From assembly GCA_012295275.1 (NCBI GenBank), contig CM022665.1:29720457-29782456 (forward strand): a DNA stretch of 62,000 nucleotides, read 5' to 3'. The notes beneath the pieces were generated by a model. The model did no database searches. It was not told the origin of the DNA and saw only the letters and a program-made list of their open reading frames with translations. The translations under genes and the position numbers were made by a program. The DNA comes from Chrysomallon squamiferum. Its lineage: Eukaryota > Mollusca > Gastropoda > Neomphalida > Peltospiridae. This document shows, in pieces, positions 42,043 through 53,027 of this stretch; position 1 is the first letter of the stretch; each line of letters starts with the position of its first letter.

Positions 42043-42082
<40 letters not shown>

Positions 42083-45000
42083 AACACCCACACACACAGA
42101 AAACCATATGCAGTCGGGTATACTGACTCTGTATCTCACGCATACACAAATACGCTGCCTGTTTTTCTTTTTCATCTATTAACACACATTCCAACACTTG
42201 CACATACGTCAATACATGTTTGCATGCTCTTTCTGTCTTTCTGTGAAACACACACACAGATACAACACATAATACGCACAGTCTTTCTAGATCTCTTTCA
42301 GTTGCCTTTCTTTCCCTAAATAAAAATATTATTTAATTCTCTGTGGAAACTGCCACAATTTCATTCATGAGTGAATTCTCTAATGAAAAGGGAATATTCT
42401 AGAAAATAAAAGAAAAACTAATTTTGAAAAAAGAAAAAGAAAAAAAAACACTAAAAATATCTAGGAACAACAGAACTTGAATATTCAAAATGTTATATTA
42501 AGTTTGTGATTGAGAAGATTCTTTTCATATCGTGCATTTTGTTATTTACTCTTTGTTATAAACATTTACAACTGAAGGCATAACCTTTATTAAAATTTAA
42601 CTATTTTGGTATAAAGTTTCAGCTGACGTCACACACTTTCTAAGTATTTTTTTTTTTTCGATTAATGAATCGTGTATGGTATTTACTTATAAACTGAGCA
42701 TAAAAGCAGGAACATAATTTATTTAAAGCGTAATTCTGAAATTAATAATAATAATAATAATAAAACAGAGAACGTCATTAAAGCTTAGATGTAAAAACCA
42801 GCAAAAACTAGAAATATAAAATAACACTATCTAGTGTGTGCATGTGCACACACACACATTCACACACACATACGAAATTTAATCGAAGGGACAGTAAGCT
42901 GATATTAAACGCCTTAGTTTAACGACACTATATTATATCAAAACCTGTAGTTAACAAAGATTTAATTCTAACGCTGAAAAATCGACCCGTATTCCTAATT
43001 GTATGTTTTCTTGTGAGAACTGTTGTTGGGTTTTTATTGTGATTGTTTTTTTTTTTTTTGGATGAACTACTTACAAATCCAGAAACAAATATTTGCAAGA
43101 TGCACTAAACACACCTCTCTGTCATTTTAGTCCTACTTCGAAAACGGAATTTCTTAGATGTCTCAGAATATTAAATGTACACGTACATCCATCGCTATCC
43201 AAGAATAAACAAACTCTCTACTTTTTGCTGATTCCATTTTAATCATTTTTAAAAGTCAAATGCTCATAAAAATTTTGCTTTTTTATTGCTTTCGCTAGAT
43301 AATTTTCTGCAGCGAGCCCGAAAGAGTTGAATCCATTCCATATTCTCAGCGTTGTTGACCATAGCTCTATTAGTGCAGTCAACAACACCGAAATTACATT
43401 ATACTTTAAAGGAAAATAGAAAGAGAAAATGGTTTTGCGATATCAGAATTTCTTTCAAAAAGTTGAAATAAAATAACTCCTATTTATCTGTTTATTAAAA
43501 TTATTTACGTTCAATTAACGATGTATCAACATATCTACCGACACTTTCATACAAGTGGGGAGATGGCAATACTTTATTTAGTGTTACAGTTTTTACCATA
43601 AAAGTGTTTGAAATTGAATTATTAACGATTCTTACGGCAGTTTCTCTATTTATTAAAACCATTATTCAGTTAGCTAACGATGCACACAAATATTTGCAAA
43701 GCTTTTCACTACATGTGGCAGACAAATGGAGAATTATTTATGCATCAGTATTTTCTCTAGAAGTTTTGAAATTTAATTATTCTTATTTCTTGCAGCAATT
43801 TCTCAACTTATTAAACTTATTGCACTTGTTATGTAAGAACACACATTTGGCAAGACTCCCAGTTCTGTGATGTATAAAAGCTGAGAATTAACAATACCTT
43901 GTCAGTAAGTGAAACAGAATCAGAATGAAGTCAGTCGTTTGGGTGATTAACAAGGTGTAAGGTCATTTGGCAAACTAAACGTTTCGCAAAATCTACATCG
44001 GTCATAGCAGTCTAAAGGGTTCAAATGGACTCGTAAAACCGAGATAATGGTTCTGTTATTCTGACGTAAAACACAGTTACCGTGCCAAAAATGATTCACG
44101 CCGGAAACTTACACTGAGCAAACCTCTGCGAAAAAGCGCCTCTAGGTTACGTTACATCAGTGTTCAATTATTTATTGAAATTTTGACATGCAACATGCCG
44201 ATATAAGTCAGATTTAATTTATGTGTTTCCACTGTAGTCAGATTTTGTTACTGTTTTAAAATATTTATTTATTATAATTATTATTATTATTTTTTTTTTT
44301 TTTTTTAAAGCAATATCCAATAGTTTCAGTCTTATCTATATGGTAACACATTTTAAATAAAACGTACGTCATAATCATTATTAAATAAATATCTACTAAG
44401 TTTCAAACCAATAGCTGTATTCTTGCAAATAATATTTGTAGACTGAATTGTGTAATATGTTTTTCTACCGTGTAATTGTACAGATTGTTAGGAAAAATGT
44501 ACCTTAAATATAGAACAAAAATTCAAGAACTGTTTTCACATAAGGACTCTAGAATTTAAAAAGACTGAGATAAACAGACAATGCTTGTTTTCAGTGGAAG
44601 GAATTATTTTAAAAACATACTAGACATGAAATATAGCGTTCTGATTTTAGAAAAAAAATTAATATATAAACTAGTCAAGGAACAGAATGGGTCAAGTTAT
44701 ACTTCATCCTTGGTGTAAGTCCACGCCTTGATGTTAAATCAGGGATAAGATTTAGTCCCGATACCATCGCAGTTTTTAAAAAGATGAATGTCTGATGGTC
44801 TTTTCACTTCGATTCGTCATGTGACATTTAATTTAATATTAACAGAAATTTAAGCCAAAAGAAAAATCCGATAAAACAAAAACGAGAGGAGGTTTTGAAA
44901 CCAAAGAAATTAATTGAACGCAAAATGTAAACGTAAGCAAAAAAAGTAAATAAATAATAATAAAAAAAAATAATAATAATAAAAAAAAATAAAAAAACCC

Positions 45001-46914
45001 ACCAGACTGAAGATGTTATAAAATATTCTGTTATTAATTTCCTATAACAGAAAACTGTTTTGTTAGGTAAATAAAATGTCTGTGATAATATGTAAACTGC
45101 ACTGCGCAAATGAAATTAACTTGTGTTGATTCAGCTACTGAGCGAACACTTGGTTGCGTGTGATAGCATTGTCAAAGAAAACCAGTAATAAAATGAATTA
45201 CGAAAGAAAATAACAATTGTCGTCTGAACAGTAGTTGTAACAGAAATATCATGAAATACAAAAAAAAAAAAAAAAAAAAAAAACCAACAAGAAACAACAA
45301 AAGAAACTCCAAGTAAAATAGGAATACAACAACAACAATAATAATGATAATAATAACGATAACGATGATGATAATAACAATGAAGAAGAATGAAACAACA
45401 AAAATATTGAAAATAACAAGGGGAAAAAAAATTTGAAACAACAACAATAATGGTAATAAACTGCTTGAAAAGCTAATAATTAGACTCAAAGTAAAATCAT
45501 CAAGGAAATAACTGTAAATTCAATATTTAAGTAAATATACAACATATCAGAATATTAACCTGTTCTTACCTACAATTTATAACACAGACCAAGGCGAGTT
45601 CCCGCTTTTATATGGTAATATAAAACAAGAATAATTATTATCTTAAACAGACAACTGAATATAGGGAATTCTTACCTTATTTTAAAAGGGAAAAGGAGCC
45701 GTTCGTGCCTTTTATATGACAAAGCAGAATAAAAGAGATCTTATCTTAATATGACAACACAGAATACAACACAGAATAAAAGAGATCTTATCTTAAAATG
45801 ACAACACAGAATACAACACAGAATAAAAGAGATCTTATCTTAATGTGACAACACAGAATACAACACAGAATAAAAGAGGTCTTATCTTAATGTGACAACA
45901 CAGAATACAACACAGAATAAAAGAGATCTTATTTTAATATGACAGCACAGAATACAACACAGAATAAAAGAGATCTTATCTTAATATGACAGCACAGAAT
46001 ACAACACAGAATACAACACAGAATAAAAGAGATCTTATCTTAATATGACAACACAGAATACAACACAGAATAAAAGAGATCTTATTTTAATATGACAGCA
46101 CAGAATACAACACAGAATAAAAGAGATCTTATTTTAATATGACAGCACAGAATACAACACAGAATAAAAAAGATCTTATCTTAATGTAACAACACAAAAT
46201 AAAAACAATTTTAATCTTAACACGACAACACAGAAAAAGAGTTTTAACTTAATACAACACAGAAAAAAGACAGTTTTAGCTTAATACAACACAAAATAAA
46301 ACAACAACACAGAAAAAAGTTATTTCTTACATTATTTTAACAACAACAGACACAGATTGTTTTTTTTTTACCTTACTGTGACAAAGAGAAAAAGGAGGAA
46401 AGCTCACCTTATGCGATAAGTAGGAAAATGTAAGTTTTTACGTTATTTAACGAACTGAAAAACGGGGGAAATCTTACCTTATGTGATAAACAGAAAAAGG
46501 TGAGTTGTTACGTTATGTGATAAACAGAAAAAGGTGAGTTGTTACGTTATGTGATAAACAGAAAAAGGTGAGTTGTTACGTTATGTGATAAACAGAAAAA
46601 GGTGAGTTGTTACGTTATGTGATAAACAGAAAAAGGCGAGTTGTTACGTTATGTGATAAACAGAAAAAGGCGAGTTGTTACGTTATGTGATAAACAGAAA
46701 AAGGTGAATTGTTACGTTATGTGATAAACAGAAAATGGTGAGTTCTTACCTTAATGTGGCAACACAGAATGAGGGGAGTCCTTCCTTCGGCATCCATGAT
46801 ATTGAGAAGATTTGTTTTCGCTGCTTGCAGAATAAACTTGGTAACCTTAACTTTCCCTTTGGAGATTGAATCGAAGAGAAGAAACTCGTCTGAAGTTACA
46901 GATTTGCTTGTCAT
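33631..46914 (-). CDS. ANKRD63: ANKRD63-like ankyrin repeat protein (3 coding exons)
   Basis: Coding exons 46914-46750 (55 codons, phase 0), 37277-37100 (59 codons plus one base) and 34565-33631 join to 1278 bases, 425 residues plus stop, with consensus splice sites. Ankyrin repeats cover about residues 12-55 plus 56-75, 79-108, 112-147 and 149-178. The motifs GRTPLILC, GADVNLPDSTGRTVLSFAC, NTALIYCGAEGN and FRRLGLKVDHTNNRGDTAL align with vertebrate ANKRD63, notably the shared FRRLGL..D.TN. After residue 190 come an acidic/aromatic linker (KEYGYERDD), a Ser-rich region and a Lys/Arg-rich stretch at about 320-370 that could act in nuclear or membrane contact. No signal peptide or membrane segment. 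The function of ANKRD63 is not established to my knowledge. The first intron is about 9.5 kb, the second 2.5 kb. A related ANKRD33/34-type protein is the main alternative name. Confidence 0.87.
36702..36746. repeat. (CAA)n-(GAT)n triplet block
   Basis: About ten CAA units followed by GAT units, inside ANKRD63-like intron 2. Confidence 0.85.
36963..37050. repeat. (ACA)n-(AAT)n-(ATT)n block next to exon 2
   Basis: ACA units, then AAT units, then a short ATT reversal that can pair with them. It lies within 50 bases of the exon 2 donor on the intron side. Confidence 0.85.
37100..37277 (-). CDS. ANKRD63: ANKRD63-like coding exon 2
   Basis: Acceptor TATTTCAG ends at 37278 and donor GTAAAG begins at 37099. 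The exon carries the end of the first ankyrin repeat and the second repeat. A triplet-repeat block ends only about 48 bases past the donor. Confidence 0.87.
38178..38290 (+). mobile_element. Possible tRNA-derived SINE fragment (A-box region)
   Basis: An (ATT)n block to about 38217 is followed at 38234-38261 by TGGTGGTTAGAGCGCTGGTC, which resembles the D-arm and anticodon-stem region of eukaryotic tRNAs with an RNA polymerase III A box. No B box (GGTTCGANTCC) or complete cloverleaf follows, so this is at most a decayed SINE head or tRNA pseudogene fragment. Confidence 0.35.
38559..38600. repeat. (TG)n dinucleotide tract
   Basis: About 20 uninterrupted TG units. Confidence 0.95.
39241..39327. 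repeat. (CT)n dinucleotide tract
   Basis: About 43 CT units with one GT interruption. It lies in ANKRD63-like intron 1. Confidence 0.95.
41351..41537. repeat. (AAT)n, (CAA)n and (TA)n blocks
   Basis: AAT repeats at about 41351-41403, a short CAA block, then (TA)n-rich sequence at about 41461-41537. Confidence 0.85.
41933..42081. repeat. (CT)n then CG/CA alternating tract
   Basis: A (CT)n tract of about 87 bases (41933-42020), a 20-base spacer, then GCGCGCGCG running directly into (CA)n at 42040-42081. Overlapping Ser/Leu, Arg/Glu and Thr/His ORFs are artefacts of the repeat. Confidence 0.95.
45690..46335. repeat. 47-bp minisatellite derived from exon 1 donor region
   Basis: About ten units spaced 47 bases apart, marked by GATCTTAT at 45737, 45784, 45831, 45925, 45972 and so on. 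One unit is 12 bases longer (46031) and degenerate copies reach about 46330. Part of each unit (TCTTATCTTAATGTGACAAC + ACAGAAT at 45833-45859) matches the coding exon 1/donor junction at 46744-46770 at 25 of 27 positions. Confidence 0.9.
46474..46745. repeat. 34-bp minisatellite abutting ANKRD63-like exon 1
   Basis: About eight near-identical 34-base units beginning GTGATAAACAGAAAAAGGTG and ending AGTTGTTACGTTAT. The first unit begins CTTACCTTATGTGATAAACA, recalling the exon junction CTTACCTTAATGTGGCAACA, and the last unit runs straight into the exon 1 donor. Units are very similar to each other, so the array is recent or homogenised. Confidence 0.9.
46750..46914 (-). CDS. ANKRD63: ANKRD63-like coding exon 1
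   Basis: Starts MTSKSVTSDE and encodes the first ankyrin repeat up to the CCHIK sequence, then the donor AAG|GTAAGA at 46749. The start matches the short N-terminus of the vertebrate protein. Its 3' end and donor are the apparent source of the intronic minisatellites at 45.69-46.75 kb. Confidence 0.85.
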
Positions 46915-47559
46915 GATTAATCTTTGTTAGCAGTACTGAGATTTATTACAAATAAAATAATTTCGAGTTATAATCAACTCACAGAAAATAAAGTTTAAAA
47001 TATCTTTTCACAATGTATGTTTTGTTTCTTTTTTCTTTTCTTCTCAAAATCATATATTAGTAAAGAGTCAGCTGAAAGCTTTTTTCATGCCGTTTATCAA
47101 AACAATTTAAATATCCGATAAATTAAATATTATCTTTACCATCTTCTGTGTAGACAGTTTTTTTCTTTTAGCAATTTTTTTTTTTTTTTTTTTTTTTTTT
47201 CTTGGACAGTGACTTCGCAGATGTAAACCTGAGCCTGTCTTTTATTAGAATGTCACTTCTTATCCATTTCTGCCGTCCATTGTCCATGAATCACATTTTT
47301 ATCTAAAATGAAATGTAAAGCTATTTGAATCTTTGCAGTAAATACTTCATTAAAGAAAGATCAGCTGGATTATCAATTTTTTCCAAGATGACTGTTTGAA
47401 GCATAGGAAAAATGCTTCACAATCAGCGGAGAATTCCTTTCCAAATATCTCTTTTCTTAAGCGACGAGTGTCCCTTCAGATATCTTGAGACAAAAGATCT
47501 ACATCTCTTTAAATACTGTTTTTTTTTTCTAGATTAGTTTTTTCTCAGAATCAATTACC

Positions 47560-48040
47560 TCAACTGACACAAGAAAAACTAATATCGCACCTCCAGCGAA
47601 GGCTTGTTCACTGTTTATTCGTTGAGATCACGTCAACGTTAGCTGCACTTGTCAAATAAAAACTTGTTCCTAGAAATTACTGTTTGTCCAATGACACCAA
47701 GAGAGCGATACCGCACGTTAAGCGAAGACTTCTTTCTAGATGTCACTGTTTATCAACTGACACGCTGCCAGAGATTGGCGCAAGTTAAGTGAATAGCTTC
47801 TGTTAGAAATCTCTGTTTTCTAATACCGCAAAGCCATGGATCGCTGCAGGTTAAGCGAAAACTTGCTCGCAGAACTCACCGTTTGTCAACTGACACATGA
47901 AGATCTCCGTGGATTAAACAAAAAGCTGCTTCGAGAAATCTCTGTTTTCCAATGACAAAAAGCCAGAGATCGCCGCACTAAGCGAGGATTTGCTGACAAA
48001 AATCAGTGTTTGTCACTCAAACAGATAACTCTGAATGACC
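47560..48040. repeat. Diverged ~66-bp tandem repeat upstream of ANKRD63-like gene
   Basis: Six to seven degenerate copies, recognised by successive variants of CTGTTTGTCAACTGACAC (CTGTTTGTCCAATGACAC, CTGTTTATCAACTGACAC, CCGTTTGTCAACTGACAC) alternating with GAGATCGCCGCA-like and GTTAAGCGAA-like blocks. The block is richer in G+C than the surroundings. It lies 650-1130 bases 5' of the coding start and could overlap the promoter or 5' UTR. No continuous reading frame runs through it. Confidence 0.7.
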
Positions 48041-48619
48041 AGCTATATCGAGATTTAACTAACCTCAGCATAAAACATCAGCGAATTTAAAACATTGCGT
48101 TCAGATCTCCGTCTCTACAGATAATGGATTAATACAAGTAAGGTTATTTATTTCTGCTCGCCATAGACTTACCAAAGGATAAAATTTTATAAACGTAAAA
48201 AAGTAATATACCGACAGTAATTTTCTTCTCTAATGACAAAGTGTTCTCCACGGAGCCGTTTTAACAATTTGTTTAAGAAAGGCAAATAGAAAAGTCCTTC
48301 AGCGAATGAGCGGAATTATGTCATACGCTTTCAAGGATAACCAAGCAGCCTGGCGCCGCTTTTCCAATCAGGGTGTTCTCAATAATGGTACTTCTCGAGA
48401 TTGGCAGTCGATATGGGAAAGTGTTTTATTTTATCTGTTTTTCACGATTATATGAAGTAATCTGGATGCTGATAAAATCTGATTGAATTCCTATTTAGTT
48501 GGAGATGAGATACTATTATCAACACAAGTGTTTATATCTCGTCTTCACCGATAACTGTTTAAAGAAACTCATACTGTTTGCAGACGGCGTTTTACAAATA
48601 ACGTGCTAGTTTATTAAAA

Positions 48620-48668
48620 ACATACATACATACATACATACATAAAATAAAATAAAATAAAATAAATA
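48620..48668. repeat. (CATA)n and (AAATA)n blocks
   Basis: Short adjacent tetra- and pentanucleotide arrays. Confidence 0.85.
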
Positions 48669-49084
48669 AACTTATATATGTGTGTTTGTATGCATATGTG
48701 TGAATGTACATACATACTTGTATGTATAGTTCTGTGGCATATATTATAAATGTATCACAAACATATAAAAGTTGATTTTGAAAGCAACAGCATATTAAAT
48801 ATATATTCGCAGTATATTTTGTTTTTCTATTTTATGACATATATGACAAATTGTTTTCAAATTCAGTACCTTTTTTGCTTATGTACCAACATATAACTTA
48901 CACTGAGACAGTTCGTGAGTTTGGCTCCATTGTGCGGCAGCCGGTAAACATTATCACCATTAATAATGATACACGAAGTGCAATGTAAAAGTATAACATT
49001 ACCGCAGAAAGATTTTACATACAATTCTCCTATCTGCCACCAATACACTGGTAGTGCGATGATTTCAACATGTTGATACATATA

Positions 49085-49550
49085 CAGTAGAACCTCGGAA
49101 GTCGAACGATTCGATACTCGAGGAATTTAAATTTCGAGCCAAATTTTTTTTTTTTAAAAAAAAAAATCCGGTTAGAATATCGGGGAAAAAAAAAAAATTC
49201 AAACTTCGAGTTATAGGAACGCGGGTCGCCTGACCGAAAACAAAAATTTAATACTCGCCTAATCTCTCCATTGAATCGCAGGCACAGTCATTTCACTTTA
49301 GAATTTGGCTTAGTGAGCATCTCTCCAATTGTATTTGTTTATTTTTAAAAAGCAGGCAATAGAAAATGACATTGGACAGATTCTTCTGTGAAAAAAACAT
49401 CAAATGATGGTTGTAGTGCTAGTGTTAGTGAGCAACAACTCTCGACCCGCGGAACAAAGAGGAAAAGACAACCCACACCAACCTGACATTTTTATGAAAG
49501 ACGACTCACCGTCCAAAACAGTCACTACAACTCCTTACCATCTTTGAGTC
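49085..49550 (+). mobile_element. Tigger/pogo-like DNA transposon remnant
   Basis: CAGTAGAACCTCGGAAGTCG follows a TA dinucleotide, as expected for the terminal inverted repeat and TA target of pogo/Tigger elements. At about 49369-49550, broken frames read like the extreme C-terminus of a Tigger transposase (an IGQILL-like piece, then RKRQ-like basic residues and PDIFMKDDSPSK). The segment between the terminal repeat and the C-terminal part is short, so most of the transposase is deleted. I do not see the opposite inverted repeat, so the right end is approximate. The element cannot code for a transposase. Confidence 0.6.
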
Positions 49551-50912
49551 AGAAGATTTTTTAATGCATGTATGTATGTATGTATATGCATGTTTAGATG
49601 TATGTATGTTCGCACGAAAGTATTTATCTATGTATGTATGTATGTAAATCTGAGATGTGTCTAAATTTTCAAAAACTGTCGTAGAACGTTGCCTATGAAG
49701 GTAAGAGCAGTTTTGCCCAGACCTGGTTGCTGCTTGCGAAGCGCCTCGTGATTGTTCAAGCTTCAAGGCCCCAAACATGCAGGTCCTCCACTGAGTGTGT
49801 GTTCTACTTGTGAATGTACACATAAGCACATATGAACCTAGGCATGCAAATATACACGTACGTAGCTACGTATAAACGTGTTCTTTTTTTATTTTCCGAT
49901 TTAATTGTCATCAGAATAAAACGATAATCAAAGTCTAGATGTAAAGAATGTGAAGACCTTTTGGCCTATCATATTATGGAAAGTCTATATAGATTTCTGT
50001 TTCAATTCGTCCTATCATAATCAAGCCAATTAACTAGAGTTCGATAATAGGATTTGCACGGAAATATATCAGGATATTAATTCTACGGTTGCAAGTCCAG
50101 TCTATTGCTGCTGTATTTGTATTGGTGAAGTAAACAGTTGACCTTGTAGATCAAGTAAAGAATTTTACATGACAACGACGTGTATTTTTGATCATATTTA
50201 TTTCAGAATATCTCTATAATTTTATACTAGTAATTAATTTGATAATGATAATGACTAAAATGCAACAGAAGACACACGTTTTACTCTATCCGCAGCAACA
50301 ACAACGACAATAATAATAATAAATATAACAAAATGATGATTTGAACGAGAATCTTTGTATCTTTCTTACAGAATGGCAGTTAACCACTGAATAAAAGAAT
50401 GGGTTCGCTAACATCTGTTTTTAAATGAATACGTCCGCTTGTAATCACAGGCATTATCAGACCCACTGTAATGTTACGTTATTGCGAACTGATTATAATC
50501 AATATTTTGGGTGTGCATGTTAAATGCTCACACCATTCCAAGATGGAAGATTCATCGCAGATAATAAGCTCACTCAGTAATATAATCATGAACTAATTTT
50601 TCTGTTCCCTGTTACGAAATATTGTGATAGTTGTTTTGTGATACAGAACCGGACGGATGGTGGGATGATCAAAGAACGATAAAAATAAGTGGCGAGGAGT
50701 GAGAGACATTCTGCCAGCACAGCCAGTTACGATAATCATCTGAACTGAACTGAACTTTTATTTACACTCAGGACGTATCACATGAGGACACATTCATACA
50801 AAATTCAATATAATTATAACAGTTATAACAATGTGGTGGATTTACAATAATACACATAATAATAAAAAATATATATATACAGTATATATTATCACTGTAT
50901 CAGCCAGAGAAT

Positions 50913-51630
50913 TTAAAAAAAAAGAGTCACGATTAGATTACAGAAAATAGAAAGTTTTCTAAGGACACCAGCCTTTTCACAGTTAAATAATTTATAAAAC
51001 TTATAAATGCTTGGCTTAGATTGGTTTAGGTAATGGTTCCTTTGATTCTCAAAAAACATACATGTAAATATATATTGAAACTTATATCCGATGTCATAGT
51101 TATTACACGTGTTTTCTAATTGTATATTTTTAGACAATGGATATAACGTGTTTTCTAATTGTATATTTTTTCATCTTCCCGATTCAATAGAAAGATTATG
51201 ATTTAAAAGTCTAAACCGTAACAGTGGGCACCAGTATTTTCTCTCGAATGTGACAGTATCTTTAAATAGTTTATAATTTGAAGCTTTGGACGAGTTATCA
51301 GTGAAAGCGTATCAGTATTGTAAATATTGATCTATAAGCCTTGAGTTAAAATGCATGATTTTTTAACATAGTGATACTATTACACTGTGATAACCACTTA
51401 TGTGTACAGCCAACATCATCGAGAATAGATTTAACATGCAATATCCATTTGTGATTTAAAATGTTATTGTTAACGTTATTCTGTAGTAGTCTGTACACTA
51501 GTAATGATAATTTAGACTGCTTTCCCATTCTTACTTTTACTTTTACAGTAGTATATACTGGATAACGTCCAAGTTCTCCATTTAATAAGTACAATGGAGT
51601 AAATTTCCTTACAGGTAATAACAATTTCAT
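50913..51630 (-). pseudogene. Retrotransposon C-terminal region remnant
   Basis: An open block 51630-51346 carries a YLLNGELGRYPVYTTVKVKV segment of the kind found after the RT domain in CR1-like proteins. A second block (51137-50913) resembles the final Cys-poor helical part. A 25-base tandem duplication (51107-51131 and 51146-51170, 39 apart) lies between them. Confidence 0.6.
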
Positions 51631-52059
51631 AAACTAGTTACGTCATTTTTTCAGTAATGACAAATTTTTAAATCCCCAAATTTCGCTATCATGTAGAAAA
51701 ACAGGTAAAACCCTGCAGTCAAATTAATTTTAGTTGGCGCAGGATAAAAAAAAAATTCGACATCTTCCTTGTCGTAGAATGAAATACATAGTCGTCTGTG
51801 CTTGTATGTGTAACATTTTGTTTTTCTTAGTAAATCTGTTCGAATTGTGAAAAATAATGTCGAGATATTTATAACTTTCTACATTATAAAGATTTTTTTC
51901 AAGATAAAACACTGTTTGTAATTTTTGTGGTTGTCATTAACAGTTAAGACTTTAGCTTTTTTTTTTTACAGTTTACTATTAGTTTCCATTTAGTGCACTA
52001 AGAATCAAAAACATTTAAAGATTTTTTTTTTTGTATTTCTTGGTAATTATCTGCAAGGA

Positions 52060-52806
52060 GTACAGTGTCATCAGTATAGAGTAAAACAAAAATAACAACT
52101 GATGTATGTATCAAAGAATCTCGTCTATGTTTATGCCCTGACAGTCATTAATTTCAAATATATCTTCTGTATGCAATGAGAATAGTAAAGGAGATACATT
52201 TTCTCCTTGTCTAACACGAACACAACAAGAGAAGTAGTCTGTTAATGAGTTATGTGCTCTGACACAAAATTTTATATTTTGATACATATTGTAAATTACT
52301 TGGAAACATTTGCCATTAATACCTTTATGGATTATTTTTCACCAAAGTCCTTTTGTCCACACTGACTCAAAAGCTTTGTTTAAATCTATAAAGGTACAAA
52401 AAAGTGTTTTCTTCCGTGCTTTCATCAGTTCAATTAATCCGTATAGTGTAAAAATGTGGTCATTTGTACCATAACCTTTCCTAAATCTTGCGTGAACTTC
52501 AGATAGTATATCATTTGTTTCAAGATACAACTTTAGTCTATTATTTAACACAGCGGTAAAGAGTTTACCGAGGCAAGTAAGTAAAGTAATAGGTCTATAG
52601 TTGTCTGGATTAGTTTTATCATCACTTTTATAAATTGGCTTGATTATACCAACTAACCATGAGTCAGAAAAGATACCATTTTCAAACACTAAATTAAAAC
52701 GTTTGACGTTTACATGTATTGTACAATCAACAGTTTGATTAATATATTCATTTATAATACTGTCTAGACCCGAAGCTTTCACGAATAAGTTACTGATGCT
52801 GTTCAC
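52060..52806 (-). pseudogene. Reverse transcriptase remnant
   Basis: The open block 52806-52339 carries WLVGIIKPIYKSDDKTNPDN followed by YRPITLL (fingers) and FIDLNKAFESVW (first palm motif). Past a frameshift, RVRQGENVSPLLFSLH and the catalytic YTDD (complement of 52067-52078) follow. A YADD or FADD box is usual, so YTDD is a variant of the A position while both Asp residues remain. Stops and frameshifts after 52339 disable it. Confidence 0.85.
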
Positions 52807-53027
52807 TGTGGCGTTAAGTTGTTCATGTGAAAAAAAGATTCACTTAGCTTATCTAAATCCGAGATAATATTCGTGATAGTTTCTTTATTTATATTTTCAC
52901 TGTATTTGTCAGCCAGATGTTTATTTCATTTTCGGAACTTCAGTTCATTTTCTTCACAATCGTTTACTTGTTGTTTCGTTTTTAAACCTCTGAAGCAAAT
53001 AATAATTGAGCAATGAATGCCCGAATT

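Larger units (their letters stand above)
37278..46749 (-). other. ANKRD63-like intron 1
   Basis: 9.5 kb without recognisable exons. It holds the CT, CA and AAT tracts listed separately, a tRNA-like fragment, full TGACGTCA at 42624-42631, TGGCGCCGC at 40536, and the exon-derived minisatellites at its 5' end. The segment around 40260-40560 is less AT-rich and free of simple repeats, so it is a candidate conserved non-coding element. Confidence 0.7.
46915..49084. other. 5' flank of the ANKRD63-like gene
   Basis: No exon recognised. It holds a T run at 47177-47200, the diverged 66-bp repeat, unique sequence with TGGCGCCGC at 48351 followed by CCAAT, and short microsatellites. The promoter is expected here but I cannot place the start site. 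Confidence 0.4.

Noticed and set aside
41792-42319. Ser/Leu-rich and Arg/Glu-rich ORFs on both strands
   Set aside because: Products of the (CT)n and (CA)n tracts, with unrelated short flanks.
43604-43870. 88-codon + strand ORF without low complexity
   Set aside because: No recognised domain, AT-driven codon choice, no splice or promoter context, and it lies inside an intron of the minus-strand gene.
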